Below, piece by piece: positions 9,088 to 17,667 of a stretch of DNA of 64,000 nt. Below the pieces are notes generated by a model. It made no database searches, was not told where the DNA came from, and saw only the letters and a list, made by a program, of their open reading frames with translations. Location of the stretch: positions 1-64,000 of the forward strand of contig NZ_BDCA01000020.1 of NCBI RefSeq assembly GCF_001613265.1. Reading direction: 5' to 3'. How positions within the stretch are numbered: position 1 is the stretch's first letter; each line of letters opens with the position of its first letter. The translations under genes and the position numbers were made by a program. This DNA comes from Nocardia vermiculata NBRC 100427 (GTDB lineage: Bacteria > Actinomycetota > Actinomycetes > Mycobacteriales > Mycobacteriaceae).

Positions 9088-9591
9088 ATGTCCGTGGTCA
9101 ACGGCCCGCCGCCGGAGAACAAGTCCGGCGGCGGGCCGTTCTCGCGTTTCTGGGTCGGATTCCTGGCCGGCTGCGCCGCGGTGCTGATCGTGGTCGCCGG
9201 GCTCCTCGTGATCGATACCGGGATGCGCCGCAGCAGCGATGATTGGCATGACCGGGGTGGATCCGCCGGTTCAGTCGCGGTGGTAGGTGTCCTGCGCTTC
9301 CCGGATGGTGTCGATATTGCCTTCCAGGATCCGGATCAGGCCGATCAGCTGGTCAGCGACCTGGCCGCCGAGGTCGGTGAGGGTGTATTCGACGCGGGGC
9401 GGGATGGTCTGCTGGACCTCGCGGTGGACCATGCCGTCGCGTTCCAGGGATTGCAGGGTTTGGGAGAGCATGCGTTCGCTGACGCCGTCGATACGCCTGC
9501 GCAGTGCGCTGAAGCGGTAGGGGCCTTCGCGCAGGGCGGCGAGGGTGAGAGTGCCCCAGCGGCTGACCACGTTCTGCAGGACGGGGCGTGA
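9088..9591 (+). CDS. Small membrane protein after lpd, 3' end probably disturbed
   Basis: The ATG lies five bases after the lpd stop. The first 60 or so residues contain one convincing transmembrane helix (FWVGFLAGCAAVLIVVAGLL). M. tuberculosis has a small membrane protein gene (Rv0463) in the same place. From about 9260 the frame runs without a stop across the antisense of the HxlR gene, and that part has no protein character. I infer that only the first part is genuine and that the natural 3' end was lost or changed when the neighbouring module arrived. A 15-bp perfect hairpin lies inside the first codons. Confidence 0.4.
   Translation: MSVVNGPPPENKSGGGPFSRFWVGFLAGCAAVLIVVAGLLVIDTGMRRSSDDWHDRGGSAGSVAVVGVLRFPDGVDIAFQDPDQADQLVSDLAAEVGEGVFDAGRDGLLDLAVDHAVAFQGLQGLGEHAFADAVDTPAQCAEAVGAFAQGGEGESAPAADHVLQDGA
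9101..9139. terminator. Perfect 15-bp hairpin after lpd
   Basis: Arms 9101-9115 and 9125-9139 are exact reverse complements around a nine-base loop. This would be a strong terminator or attenuator 18 bases after the lpd stop. It overlaps the start of the small membrane-protein frame, so it may lower expression of that gene relative to lpd. Confidence 0.7.
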
Positions 9592-9669
9592 GCAGCAGTC
9601 GCGTTCGAAGACGTCGGCCTCCAGGGTGGGATCGGCCGCTGTTGTCGGCCGGAGGTGCCGCGTACTCAT
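9271..9669 (-). CDS. HxlR-family redox regulator, QorR-like
   Basis: A 132-residue winged-helix regulator of the HxlR/DUF24 family. The domain core spans about residues 25-115 (RWGTLTLAALREGPYRFSAL, then SERMLSQTLQSLERDGMV). The N-terminal DCCSRP places two cysteines (25 and 26) where HxlR redox sensors such as Corynebacterium QorR use a conserved Cys. It is divergent from a Qor2/YtfG-type quinone oxidoreductase, the same arrangement as qorR-qor2 in Corynebacterium glutamicum, with a 17-bp palindrome between them. I infer that oxidation of the Cys relieves repression of the oxidoreductase. Confidence 0.88.
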   Translation of the reverse strand: MSTRHLRPTTAADPTLEADVFERDCCSRPVLQNVVSRWGTLTLAALREGPYRFSALRRRIDGVSERMLSQTLQSLERDGMVHREVQQTIPPRVEYTLTDLGGQVADQLIGLIRILEGNIDTIREAQDTYHRD

Positions 9670-9731
9670 GATCCGATGCTACCCATCCTCACGGTAGTTC
9701 CATCTTTTCCAGTAGTGTCGGAATATCGAGT

Positions 9732-9748
9732 ACTAACTAATAGTTAGT
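9732..9748. promoter_or_regulatory. Perfect 17-bp palindrome, probable HxlR operator
   Basis: ACTAACTA, one central A, then TAGTTAGT. It lies between the divergent HxlR regulator (start 9669) and the oxidoreductase (start 9783), 35 bases before the latter. Its AT-rich make-up stands out from the surroundings. Position and symmetry suggest binding of the HxlR dimer and control of both promoters. Confidence 0.75.
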
Positions 9749-9782
9749 GCAGATTGTTCCGTACGTAGATCTGGAGGTTGGT

Positions 9783-10637
9783 ATGACTGTCGCCGTTACC
9801 GGGGCCAGTGGTCAGTTGGGTCGTCTCGTTGTCGAGGCATTGTTGGGCAGGGAGGCGGGGCCGGTCGTCGCTGTCGTCCGGGATCCGGGCAAGGTCGCCG
9901 ATTTCGCCGAGCGTGGAGTACAGATTCGGCAGGCGGACTACGGTGCCCCGGCGGCGCTGGATCGCGCACTGGAGGGAGTCGATCGGGTTCTGCTGGTATC
10001 GGGTAACGAGTTCGGCGCGCGAGTGGAGCAGCACGCCAACGTCGTACGTGCAGCCGAGCGAGCGGGAGTGCAACTGCTGGCCTACACCAGCATCCCGGCG
10101 GCCGAAGGAAATCCGATCATTCTGGCGCAGGAACATCGGGCCACCGAGGAACTGCTCACGAGATCCACTGTGCCGTACGTACTGCTGCGCAACAGCTGGT
10201 ATTGGGAGAACTACCTGGACGCGGCCGCGTCCGCCGTCGAATCCGGTGTGCTTTATGGTTCGGCGGGCGGTGGCGTCGTTTCGGCGGCCGCGCGTGCCGA
10301 CTATGCGGAGGCGGCCGCGGTGGTGTTGACGAGCGAGGGGCATGCCGGGCGCAGTTACGAGCTCGGCGGTGACGAACCGCTGACGATGACGGATCTGGCG
10401 CGAGTGATCTCGGAGGTGGCGGGTACGTCCGTCCGCTATCAGGACCTCCCGCGGAACGAATATGCCGAAGTCCTCGAAAAGGCCGGGATGCCAGCCGATT
10501 TCGCGTCGGTCTACGCCGATTCCGACACCGGGATCGGCGCCGGCTGGCTCGAGGTTACCGGTGGCGACCTGCAGAAGCTGATCGGTCGCCCGTCGACTCC
10601 CGTGGCGGAGGTGCTGCGCGCCGGCATCGCGGGGTGA
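9783..10637 (+). CDS. NAD(P)H:quinone oxidoreductase, Qor2/YtfG type
   Basis: A 284-residue atypical short-chain dehydrogenase (NmrA-like fold). The N-terminal dinucleotide loop is TGASGQLG. The family reduces quinones with NAD(P)H in the cytoplasm. The sequence LLRNSWYWENY and the C-terminal part (QDLPRNEYAEVL) fit QorB/YtfG proteins. The start at 9783 has GGAGG five bases upstream. It is divergent from the HxlR regulator, which supports a role in quinone or diamide stress. Confidence 0.85.
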   Translation: MTVAVTGASGQLGRLVVEALLGREAGPVVAVVRDPGKVADFAERGVQIRQADYGAPAALDRALEGVDRVLLVSGNEFGARVEQHANVVRAAERAGVQLLAYTSIPAAEGNPIILAQEHRATEELLTRSTVPYVLLRNSWYWENYLDAAASAVESGVLYGSAGGGVVSAAARADYAEAAAVVLTSEGHAGRSYELGGDEPLTMTDLARVISEVAGTSVRYQDLPRNEYAEVLEKAGMPADFASVYADSDTGIGAGWLEVTGGDLQKLIGRPSTPVAEVLRAGIAG

Positions 10638-10695
10638 TGTCGCCGCGCACCGGCTGGTGAGCCGGTGTCGGATCGCGGGTGCTGAGCGAAGAAAT

Positions 10696-10729
10696 AGTGC
10701 CCGGCGCCGTCGTACGGGCGCCGGGCACT
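10696..10729. terminator. Bidirectional terminator hairpin
   Basis: Thirteen-bp perfect arms (10696-10708 and 10717-10729) around an eight-base loop, placed between the convergent oxidoreductase and VOC genes. A smaller perfect 8-bp hairpin at 10648-10667 precedes it. Together they would stop transcription from both sides. Confidence 0.8.
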
Positions 10730-10753
10730 GTTCGTGTCACTTCGCGATTCGGA

Positions 10754-11170
10754 TCATTCGGTTGCTTCGGTGGGGTCGTACGCATTCGGATCGCCGACCC
10801 ATTGGACCAGCTGGATGACGATGCCGTTGGGGTCCTTCGCCTGGAAGAAGCGCTCGCCCCACGGCTCGGTCTGGATCGGAGTCTCGATCTCGACTCCTGC
10901 TGCGCGTACCCGGTCGTATTCGGCATCGATGTCGTCCACGGTGAATACGACCAGCAGGCCCTCGCCCGCGTTGCCGGCGATCCGGGCGGGTGCGAACGTG
11001 GGCAGTCCGGTACGTAGGAAGATCACATTGAATCCGGCGTCGGGCCTGGCCAGGGAGACGAATCCGTCGGCCGACATCTCGACGGTGAAGCCGAAGTGGG
11101 TACTGAGGAAGTTCGCTGATGCGTCCGGGTCGGGGACGTTCAGCGAGATGGCGGATGCGGTGATGGTCAC
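10754..11170 (-). CDS. VOC (glyoxalase/bleomycin resistance) family protein
   Basis: A 138-residue single-domain vicinal-oxygen-chelate protein. Paired beta-alpha-beta modules are visible: ASAISLNVPDPDASANFLSTHF in the first half and GLLVVFTVDDIDAEYDRV in the second, ending with EPWGERFFQAKDPNG, where the Glu is a usual metal ligand position. Substrate unknown. The GTG at 11170 is preceded by GAGGAGG; an upstream in-frame TTG at 11206 is less likely. It may belong to the same stress module as the oxidoreductase. Confidence 0.8.
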   Translation of the reverse strand: MTITASAISLNVPDPDASANFLSTHFGFTVEMSADGFVSLARPDAGFNVIFLRTGLPTFAPARIAGNAGEGLLVVFTVDDIDAEYDRVRAAGVEIETPIQTEPWGERFFQAKDPNGIVIQLVQWVGDPNAYDPTEATE

Positions 11171-11288
11171 GGTCCTCCTCGGGGCTGTGATCAGGACGTC
11201 GGCCAATTATAACGTACACCGTATGGAGTTGGACTCGGGCGGCGAACGCCGTCGCAAGGTCGCGGAGTTCGCTGGTTCTGCTCCCCGC

Positions 11289-11828
11289 TCAGTGGTCGGT
11301 TTGGATGCGCAGAGTGGTGATGGTGCTGGCCAGGCCCTCGTATTGGTTGGCCAGGAGGATGATTTCGATCAGGCGCTTCTCGTCGTAGTGCTGGGCCAGG
11401 GCCGACCAGGCGGTGTCGTCCACGTCGCGGGTGTCGACCAGTTGGTCGACCACGGTGAGTAGCGCGCGCTCCTTCGCGGACCAGCCCTCGGCCTGCGGGC
11501 CGGTGCGCAGGCGCTCCAGGATTTCGCGGGTGACACCGGCACGCTTACCGAGGCGGATGTGATGATCGGTCTCGTATTCGCAGTCGCGCAGGTGGGCGAC
11601 GCGCAGGATAACCAGTTCGGATTCGAAGCGGGACAGCTTGCCGGCGGGCATCAGCCGGCCGGAGAAGTGCAGCCAGCCGCGGAACAGACCGCCGGTGCGG
11701 CCGAGCGTGCTGAACAGATGGGCGTCGTCGGTGCCCGCCGCGCGGGAGAGTACCTGCCAGACAACCCAATTCACCGGGCCCAGTTCGCGCAGGCGACCGG
11801 GCGCGATCCGCGGTTGCGTCGACATCAT
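11289..11828 (-). CDS. Carboxymuconolactone decarboxylase (AhpD-like) family protein
   Basis: A 179-residue all-helical protein of the CMD/AhpD superfamily. The core is around FESELVILRVAHLRDCEYETDHH, with the family's Glu, one Cys and a His. Typical AhpD has a CxxC pair, and only a single Cys is seen here, so peroxidase-reducing activity is doubtful. M. tuberculosis carries a CMD protein (Rv0464c) directly before ramB in the same orientation, so this belongs to the conserved backbone. Two adjacent ATGs (11828, 11825) are possible starts. Confidence 0.8.
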   Translation of the reverse strand: MMSTQPRIAPGRLRELGPVNWVVWQVLSRAAGTDDAHLFSTLGRTGGLFRGWLHFSGRLMPAGKLSRFESELVILRVAHLRDCEYETDHHIRLGKRAGVTREILERLRTGPQAEGWSAKERALLTVVDQLVDTRDVDDTAWSALAQHYDEKRLIEIILLANQYEGLASTITTLRIQTDH

Positions 11829-12006
11829 GCCTCACGCTAGCAAAGGTCGACTCGCCGGAGCAGCAGCAACAGCGGCCGCTGAGTGCTCCGGTGCCGCACC
11901 GGCCCGGCCGGATACCTGCCGGCGGCGGGTCCGCCTGCGTGCGGCCCTGATACCGGAGCCGCGTCGTACCGGAGGAAGCGGAGATGGTGCAGCGGGCGGC
12001 CCGGGC

Positions 12007-13416
12007 TCAGCGCAGCACGTACGGCGAGATGGAGCTGCGGTGCTCGCTGATATCGAGCGACTTGCCCAGCGGCGGGAAGGCGCGCTGCGGGCAGTTGGCG
12101 CGCTCGCAGACGCGGCAGCCGGCACCGATGGGTGTCGCCTGTGGCTCGTTGAGGTCCAGGCCGTCGGCGTAAACCACGCGATTGGCGTGGCGGAGTTCGC
12201 AGCCCAGGCCGATCGCGAAGGTTTTGCTCGGTTGCCCGTACCGGGTGGCGCGACGCTCCACGGTGCGGGCGATCCACAGATATTTGCGGCCGTCGGGCAT
12301 CTGCGCGATCTGGGTCATGATCCGGCCCGGGTAGGCGAAGGTTTCGTACACATTCCACAGTGGGCAGGTGCCGCCCGCGGAGGAGAAGTGAAAGCCGGTG
12401 GCGGACTGGCGTTTCGACATGTTGCCCGCGCGATCCACGCGGACGAAGGAGAAAGGCACCCCGCGTAGCTTCGGTCGCTGCAGCGTGGACAGGCGATGGC
12501 AGATGGTCTCGTAGCTCTGTGCGAAGAAGGCCGACAGGCGCTCGATGTCGTAGCGGAAGTCCTCGGCGACCTCGTGAAAATGCGAATACGGGAGCACGGT
12601 GGCCGCGGCGAAGTAGTTGGCGAGGCCGAGTTTGGCCAGGGTGCGGGTGTCGTCGGAGGCGAAGTTGCCCTCCTCGACCAGTTTGTCGATCAGTTCACCG
12701 CACTCCAGATAGGCCAGTTCGGTGGCGAGTTTGAAGACTCGCTGGCCGCCGGACAGATGGGGAGCGATCTCGAGTCGGCGCGCGTCGGGGTCGTAGCGGT
12801 GCAGTACCCCCTCGCCGAGGTCGATGCGCTCGGCGATGTGCACGCCGTAGCCGGTGGTGAGACGGCGGGTGAGCTCGCGGCGCAGGTCGCCACCGTGCAA
12901 CCGCATGCGGGTCGCCAGCTCTTCCGCGGCGGTATCCAGCTCGTGAATGTAGTTCTGTCGCTGGTAGAAGAAGTCGCGCACCTCTTCGTGTGGGCGCGTG
13001 ATGGCACCGGAACCGCTGCCGTCGGAGAAGCGGTCCTCGGTGGCGGCGGCCAGCTGGGCGGTGGTGTTGCGGTAGCGACGGTGCATATTCACCAGTGCGC
13101 GGGCAAGGCTGGGATGTGCGGAGACCATCTCGGCGATCTCGTGCGCGTCCGCCTCGATGCCGAGTTCGGTGTCCATCACCACCTCCTGCAACTCGGCGAT
13201 GAGGCGGGTGTCGTCCTGGGAGGAGAAGAAGCCGGCGTCTACGCCGAAGACCTCGCTGATCCGCAACAGAACCGGTACTGTCAACGGGCGCACATCGTGT
13301 TCGATCTGGTTGAGGTAGCTCGCCGAGATCTCCAGCTTCTTGGCGAGCGAGATCTGGCTCAGCCCCCGCTCGGTACGCAGCTGACGAAGCCGCGAGCCGA
13401 CGTAAGTCTTGGCCAT
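12007..13416 (-). CDS. ramB: RamB, regulator of acetate metabolism (XRE/ScfR family)
   Basis: A 469-residue regulator. An N-terminal XRE helix-turn-helix (about 8-62, GLSQISLAKKLEISASYLNQIE) is followed by an IrrE/ImmA-like region and a C-terminal domain rich in Cys and His (GCRVCERANCPQR near residue 445). The length and domain order match RamB of Corynebacterium and M. tuberculosis Rv0465c, which controls isocitrate lyase and is autoregulated. Here its classical target icl lies about 17 kb away instead of next door. It is divergent from the DNA ligase gene, with 63 bases between the starts. Confidence 0.9.
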   Translation of the reverse strand: MAKTYVGSRLRQLRTERGLSQISLAKKLEISASYLNQIEHDVRPLTVPVLLRISEVFGVDAGFFSSQDDTRLIAELQEVVMDTELGIEADAHEIAEMVSAHPSLARALVNMHRRYRNTTAQLAAATEDRFSDGSGSGAITRPHEEVRDFFYQRQNYIHELDTAAEELATRMRLHGGDLRRELTRRLTTGYGVHIAERIDLGEGVLHRYDPDARRLEIAPHLSGGQRVFKLATELAYLECGELIDKLVEEGNFASDDTRTLAKLGLANYFAAATVLPYSHFHEVAEDFRYDIERLSAFFAQSYETICHRLSTLQRPKLRGVPFSFVRVDRAGNMSKRQSATGFHFSSAGGTCPLWNVYETFAYPGRIMTQIAQMPDGRKYLWIARTVERRATRYGQPSKTFAIGLGCELRHANRVVYADGLDLNEPQATPIGAGCRVCERANCPQRAFPPLGKSLDISEHRSSISPYVLR

Positions 13417-13479
13417 AATCCCAGCGTATGGAATCTTCGCATTGTTGCCAATGGAAAATTAACACGATGCTCGAGCGAT

Positions 13480-15075
13480 ATGTCACACTCACCGGCTACC
13501 GTCGAGTTCGTGCTGCTTTCGGATGTGGTCGCGGCCTCGGAATCGGTGCGGGCCTCCGCGTCCCGCAAGGTGAAGATCGCCGGTCTGGCCGAGTTGCTGG
13601 GCCGGGCCGAACCGGCCGAGCTGATGCCGGTGGTGGCCTGGGTGTCCGGGGAGTTGCCCCAGGGGCGGCTGGGGACAGGTTGGCGCACCGTGGCCGGGAT
13701 AGCGGTGCCTCCCGCGGCCGAACCGAGTCTCACCGTCACCGTCGTCGACCAGGCGCTCACCGAACTGGCCGCGGTCGCCGGCCCGGGTTCGGTCGCGCGG
13801 CGTCGGGAGCTGCTGACCGCGCTGCTGGCGGCCGCGACGGACGCCGAGCGCATCTTCCTGATCCGGCTGCTGACCGGGGAACTGCGCCAGGGCGCGCTGA
13901 CCGCAATTGTCGCCGAGGCGGTCGCGCAGGCCGCGCAGGTGCCGTCCGAGCAGGTGCGCCGTGCCTTCATGTTGTCGGGCCGGCTGCCGGTGACCGCCGC
14001 GGCCGCGATCGCCGGCGGTGCCGAGGCGCTCGCGGAGTTCCGGCTCGAGGTGGGCCGCCCGATCCAGCCGATGCTGGCCGCACCGGGTGCGGCGCTCGAC
14101 GATGTGCTCGCCCTGTTCGACGGTGATGTCAGCGTGGAACAGAAACTCGACGGTGCACGGATCCAGGTCCATCGGCAGGGCTCGCAGGTGCACGTCTTCA
14201 CCCGCACCCTGCGCGACATCACTTCCGGCGTACCGGAGTTGGTGCAGCTGGTATCCGAGCTCCCCTGTGACAGTGTCGTGCTCGACGGGGAAACGCTGGC
14301 GCTCACCCCGTCCGGCCGGCCCCGCCCCTTCCAGGAGACGATGAGCCGGTTCGCCGCCGACCCGTCCTTCGAGGAGCCGCGGTTGACGGCGAACTCCACA
14401 CGCGACCTGTTGCTGCATCCCTACTTCTTCGACTGCCTGCATCTGGACGGCACGGATCTGCTCGACGCGCCGCTGCGAGAGCGGCGGGAGGCGCTGGCGA
14501 AAGTGGCCGGAGAACATATGATTCCGGCGCTACTGCGGCCGGATCCGGAGGCAGTGGCGGAATATTTCGACGGTGCGCTCGCCGCCGGGCACGAGGGCAT
14601 CATGATCAAATCGCTGTCCGCACCCTATGCGGCCGGCCGCCGGGGACGTGCCTGGCAGAAGATCAAACCCGCCCACACCCTCGACCTGATCGTGCTCGGC
14701 GCCGAATGGGGATATGGGCGCCGCACCGGGTATCTGTCGAATCTGCATCTGGGAGCACGTGATCCGGACGGCGGCGAACCCGTGATGGTCGGTAAGACCT
14801 TCAAGGGCCTGACCGATGCGTTGCTGCATTGGCAAACGGTGGAATTCCCGCGGCACGAACGGGGCCGCGACGAACACACCGTCTATCTGCGGCCCGAGTT
14901 GGTCGTGGAAATCGAGTTGGACGGGGTGCAGACGAGTTCACGCTATCCAGGACAGGTGGCGCTGCGTTTCGCTCGGGTGGTGCGGTACCGGCCGGACAAG
15001 GAACCCGTGCAGGCCGACACCATCGATGCGGTGCGGGCGTTGCTGCCCAGCGAGCCCGGGCCGGCGCAGGGGTAA
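13480..15075 (+). CDS. ligB: ATP-dependent DNA ligase, LigB type
   Basis: A 531-residue ligase. The N-terminal DNA-binding domain (about 1-190) is followed by the nucleotidyltransferase domain with motif I EQKLDGARI (adenylated Lys near 222), motif III LDGETLAL, motif IV EGIMIKSL and motif V WQKIKPAHTLDLIVLG, and then an OB-fold ending QVALRFARVVRYRPDK. It seals nicks with ATP and is a non-essential extra ligase in mycobacteria (LigB/Rv3062). The start at ATG 13480 gives the family N-terminus; the frame stays open far upstream only because it runs antisense to ramB. Confidence 0.92.
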   Translation: MSHSPATVEFVLLSDVVAASESVRASASRKVKIAGLAELLGRAEPAELMPVVAWVSGELPQGRLGTGWRTVAGIAVPPAAEPSLTVTVVDQALTELAAVAGPGSVARRRELLTALLAAATDAERIFLIRLLTGELRQGALTAIVAEAVAQAAQVPSEQVRRAFMLSGRLPVTAAAAIAGGAEALAEFRLEVGRPIQPMLAAPGAALDDVLALFDGDVSVEQKLDGARIQVHRQGSQVHVFTRTLRDITSGVPELVQLVSELPCDSVVLDGETLALTPSGRPRPFQETMSRFAADPSFEEPRLTANSTRDLLLHPYFFDCLHLDGTDLLDAPLRERREALAKVAGEHMIPALLRPDPEAVAEYFDGALAAGHEGIMIKSLSAPYAAGRRGRAWQKIKPAHTLDLIVLGAEWGYGRRTGYLSNLHLGARDPDGGEPVMVGKTFKGLTDALLHWQTVEFPRHERGRDEHTVYLRPELVVEIELDGVQTSSRYPGQVALRFARVVRYRPDKEPVQADTIDAVRALLPSEPGPAQG

Positions 15076-15126
15076 ATCTTCGCTGTTCCCTGGCCGCGCC
15101 GCCGGCCGGGTCTGCTCGGAATCCGG

Positions 15127-15567
15127 TCAGTTGCGTTCGCGGTGCCCGCTCAGGTCCGGTAGCCGGCACAGGCCCGCGGTCACCTCACCGGCCAGATCGT
15201 CGTAGGCCACCGCGAGTTCGGTCAACCGGCGCCAGGCGTCGTGCATGAGCTGCTCGGGTTCGCTGGTCAGGGTGAGATAGGCGAGTGCGGAGAACTGGGC
15301 GAGCCGGTCGATGACCGTGCCCACCGTTTCGGTGTGCATGCGCGCCGCACCGTGCGGGCGGGGAAGTTCGTCGGCCACCCAGCTGTCGATTTCGGACACC
15401 AATTGCGCCCGATCTCGATCGATGTCCAAGGTGAGTCCGGGCGCGACCGACAATCTCTGCTCGTGCAGTTCGCTGAGGCGGTACGCGCATTTCAGCACGG
15501 GATGACCGTCGTTGGTCAAACCCCGGCAGGCCTCCAGCAGAAGGTGTTTGGGTGGCAGCGATTCCAC
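15127..15567 (-). CDS. DUF4254-like protein of unknown function
   Basis: A 146-residue soluble protein. The central part (DRDRAQLVSEIDSWV, then HTETVGTVIDRLAQ) resembles the DUF4254 family, as I remember it. The GTG at 15567 is preferred because GGGGAGG lies eight bases upstream; a TTG at 15588 would give seven more residues. It is 72 bases downstream of the erythromycin esterase gene on the same strand and could be the last gene of that transcript. No function is proposed. Confidence 0.6.
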   Translation of the reverse strand: MESLPPKHLLLEACRGLTNDGHPVLKCAYRLSELHEQRLSVAPGLTLDIDRDRAQLVSEIDSWVADELPRPHGAARMHTETVGTVIDRLAQFSALAYLTLTSEPEQLMHDAWRRLTELAVAYDDLAGEVTAGLCRLPDLSGHRERN

Positions 15568-15639
15568 ATCTGTAATCCTCCCCGCCAAATGTCTCCGATT
15601 GGCATCGCCGGGCAGGGGAAGGGCAGGGGTGAGGCGAAC

Positions 15640-16911
15640 CTAATACTCGAGACCGTCGGCCACCGTGGATTCTTCGGTGCTGATCATGGCGTCGAAGGCG
15701 TCGAGCACCGGAATCTCGAGGTAGGTGCTCTGCAGCCTAGTGCGATCAGGCCCACCGGTGACCGCGCGCCGCGCACGACGCAGGTCGGCGAGGGCGGGGC
15801 CGAGGCCGGAGAGCGACGCTTCGATACTTTCCGGTTCGGGCAGCGACAGTGATGTCGGTTCGATGGTGAAGCCGAAGGGCGCGCTTTCGTCGGGGAACAT
15901 GTCCGCTGTGTATCCACGCGTGCTGGTCAGGCCGAGGGCGAAGTAGTCCTCGCCCAATGCTTGCTGTAGGTAATGGCCCATGGGGAATCCGGTCAGATGC
16001 CCGTCGAAGGAGACCGGTTGCTTCTGGATGTGAGCGTTGTGGGCGAGCAGCACCGCGCGGGCGCCGGGGTCGTTGCGTTGCAGATGCCACCGGACCGACT
16101 CCGCCATGAAGCTGTCGCGGGCCGAGGTGTCGGCAGGGAGCCCGGTTCCGGCGAAGAGATCCGCCATCGCGCGGAAACCGTAATCGGCGTGGGCCGCGGC
16201 CTCGAGGTGGCGGCGGGCGAGGTCGTAGCGGTGCTGATCGCTGCGGGATACATACAGCGATTCGACGGCGCGGAAGCGGGTGAGCAGGCGAGACAGGCTC
16301 GCAGTGAGTGCATCTTGTTCAGTGGCCGGAAGACGCGTCCACGTCGGTGCGGCCGAGGCTGCGGAGGCGCTGGCGAAGGAGGCGGCGATCCGGGTCGCCG
16401 TGCCGACCGCCGGGAGCGCTTGCGGATCGACCTCAGCCAGGTAGTCGCCGACTGGTCCGAGCGCAGGGAGCAGGGAACCGCCGGCAGCCGGAATATCGAT
16501 CCCGGCGAAGTGTAACGGCGTGGCGGCTGTGGCATTGTGCCGGCGGGTCCAGCGCAACGGCTCGTCGACGCCCACGGGGATCGTCCCGGCCAGCAGGGCC
16601 GCCAACTCGTCGTCGGTGCCGGCACCCTGAGCCCAGGCGTCGAGCGGGAAGCCCTCGCTGAAGCCGTATTCGAAGGCCAGAACGGTGAAACCGCAGCGTT
16701 CGACGAGGAAGCGCAGGATGCGCCGGCGCATCTGTTCGAACTCGGTGATGAAATGGGAGTTCTCGCCGATCGCGACGACCCGGGCGCCGCCGATGATGGT
16801 GCGTAGTGGTTCCAGATCATCGAGCGGGCCGTCGGGGTCGAGGTGCGCCAGTGGTACCGCATGGTGACACAGCCAATCGGCAAAAGCGGTGGGGGTAAGG
16901 GAGTCGGGCAT
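15640..16911 (-). CDS. Erythromycin esterase family protein
   Basis: A 423-residue homologue of EreA/EreB/EreC, which hydrolyse the macrolactone ring of 14-membered macrolides. Conserved residues seen: Glu and His of GENSHF, which correspond to EreB Glu43 and His46; a basic helix EFEQMRRRIL; the Glu in FEYGFSEG; and the late His in LAHNAHIQK. The active-site set therefore appears complete, but the substrate is unproven because many family members do not attack erythromycin. The ATG at 16911 is the family-like start. It follows a Vat-type acetyltransferase and an ABC-F gene on the same strand, which strengthens a resistance role. Confidence 0.85.
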   Translation of the reverse strand: MPDSLTPTAFADWLCHHAVPLAHLDPDGPLDDLEPLRTIIGGARVVAIGENSHFITEFEQMRRRILRFLVERCGFTVLAFEYGFSEGFPLDAWAQGAGTDDELAALLAGTIPVGVDEPLRWTRRHNATAATPLHFAGIDIPAAGGSLLPALGPVGDYLAEVDPQALPAVGTATRIAASFASASAASAAPTWTRLPATEQDALTASLSRLLTRFRAVESLYVSRSDQHRYDLARRHLEAAAHADYGFRAMADLFAGTGLPADTSARDSFMAESVRWHLQRNDPGARAVLLAHNAHIQKQPVSFDGHLTGFPMGHYLQQALGEDYFALGLTSTRGYTADMFPDESAPFGFTIEPTSLSLPEPESIEASLSGLGPALADLRRARRAVTGGPDRTRLQSTYLEIPVLDAFDAMISTEESTVADGLEY

Positions 16912-16979
16912 GTATTCACTCGATTCGGGTTGGGGCGTCCGATGACGGGGCGTGTGCTCGCGTGGTGAGGACAGCTCAC

Positions 16980-17627
16980 CTATCCGGGCACGGCCTTCTC
17001 CAGCTCGTCGATGCCGCCGGCCATGATGGTGCGGACGTGCTCGTCGATGTGGTCGATCGGCCAGTCCCACCAGGACACCGCGAGCATGCGATCGATATCG
17101 GCGGGGCGGTAGCGGTGGCGGATGAGGCGGGCCGGGTTGCCGCCGACGATGCCGTAGTCCGGGACATCGGCGGTCACCACGGAGCCGGCAGCGACGATCG
17201 CGCCGTGCCCGATCCGCACACCGGGCATGACCGTGACGCCGTAGCCGATCCAGACGTCGTTGCCGATCACGGTGTCACCGCGATTCGGCAGGTCCATGAG
17301 TAGGTCGACGTGCCGGGACCAGGCGCCGCCCATGGTGGGGAACGGGAAAGTGGAGGGCCCGTCCATGCGGTGGTTGGCGCCGTTCATGATGAAACGAACA
17401 CCCGTCGCCAGCGCGCAGAATTTGCCGATGATCAGCTTCTCCGGGCCGTAGTGGTACAGCACATTGCGGGTTTCGAAGGTGGTGGGCTCGTCCGGGTCGT
17501 CGTAGTAGGTGTATTCGCCGACCTCGATCAGTGGGGAGGTGACCAGGGGTTTCAACAGGACGACGCGCGGCTGTCCGGGCATCGGATGCAGCGTGGCGGG
17601 ATCGGTGACCGGAAGCTGTTCGGGCAT
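16980..17627 (-). CDS. Xenobiotic (Vat/CatB-type) acetyltransferase
   Basis: A 215-residue left-handed beta-helix acetyltransferase. The XAT-family signature NGANHRMDGPSTFPF carries the catalytic His, and hexapeptide repeats follow (VIGNDVWIGYGVTV, then IGHGAIVAAGSVV). Family members acetylate streptogramin A (Vat) or chloramphenicol (CatB). The N-terminal TYYDD and the DIDRMLAVSWWDWP segment are typical. It lies 40 bases after the ABC-F gene and 68 before the esterase gene, probably in one operon. Streptogramin A is the more likely substrate given the neighbours, by inference. Confidence 0.88.
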   Translation of the reverse strand: MPEQLPVTDPATLHPMPGQPRVVLLKPLVTSPLIEVGEYTYYDDPDEPTTFETRNVLYHYGPEKLIIGKFCALATGVRFIMNGANHRMDGPSTFPFPTMGGAWSRHVDLLMDLPNRGDTVIGNDVWIGYGVTVMPGVRIGHGAIVAAGSVVTADVPDYGIVGGNPARLIRHRYRPADIDRMLAVSWWDWPIDHIDEHVRTIMAGGIDELEKAVPG

Positions 17628-17667
17628 GGGGATTCCGTTCTGTCGGGAGGATGTGGCGATCCGGGGA

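Noticed and set aside
12496..13479. Upstream extension of the DNA ligase frame through the antisense of ramB
   Set aside because: Ligase similarity begins at the ATG at 13480; the extension has no domain and overlaps a well supported gene.
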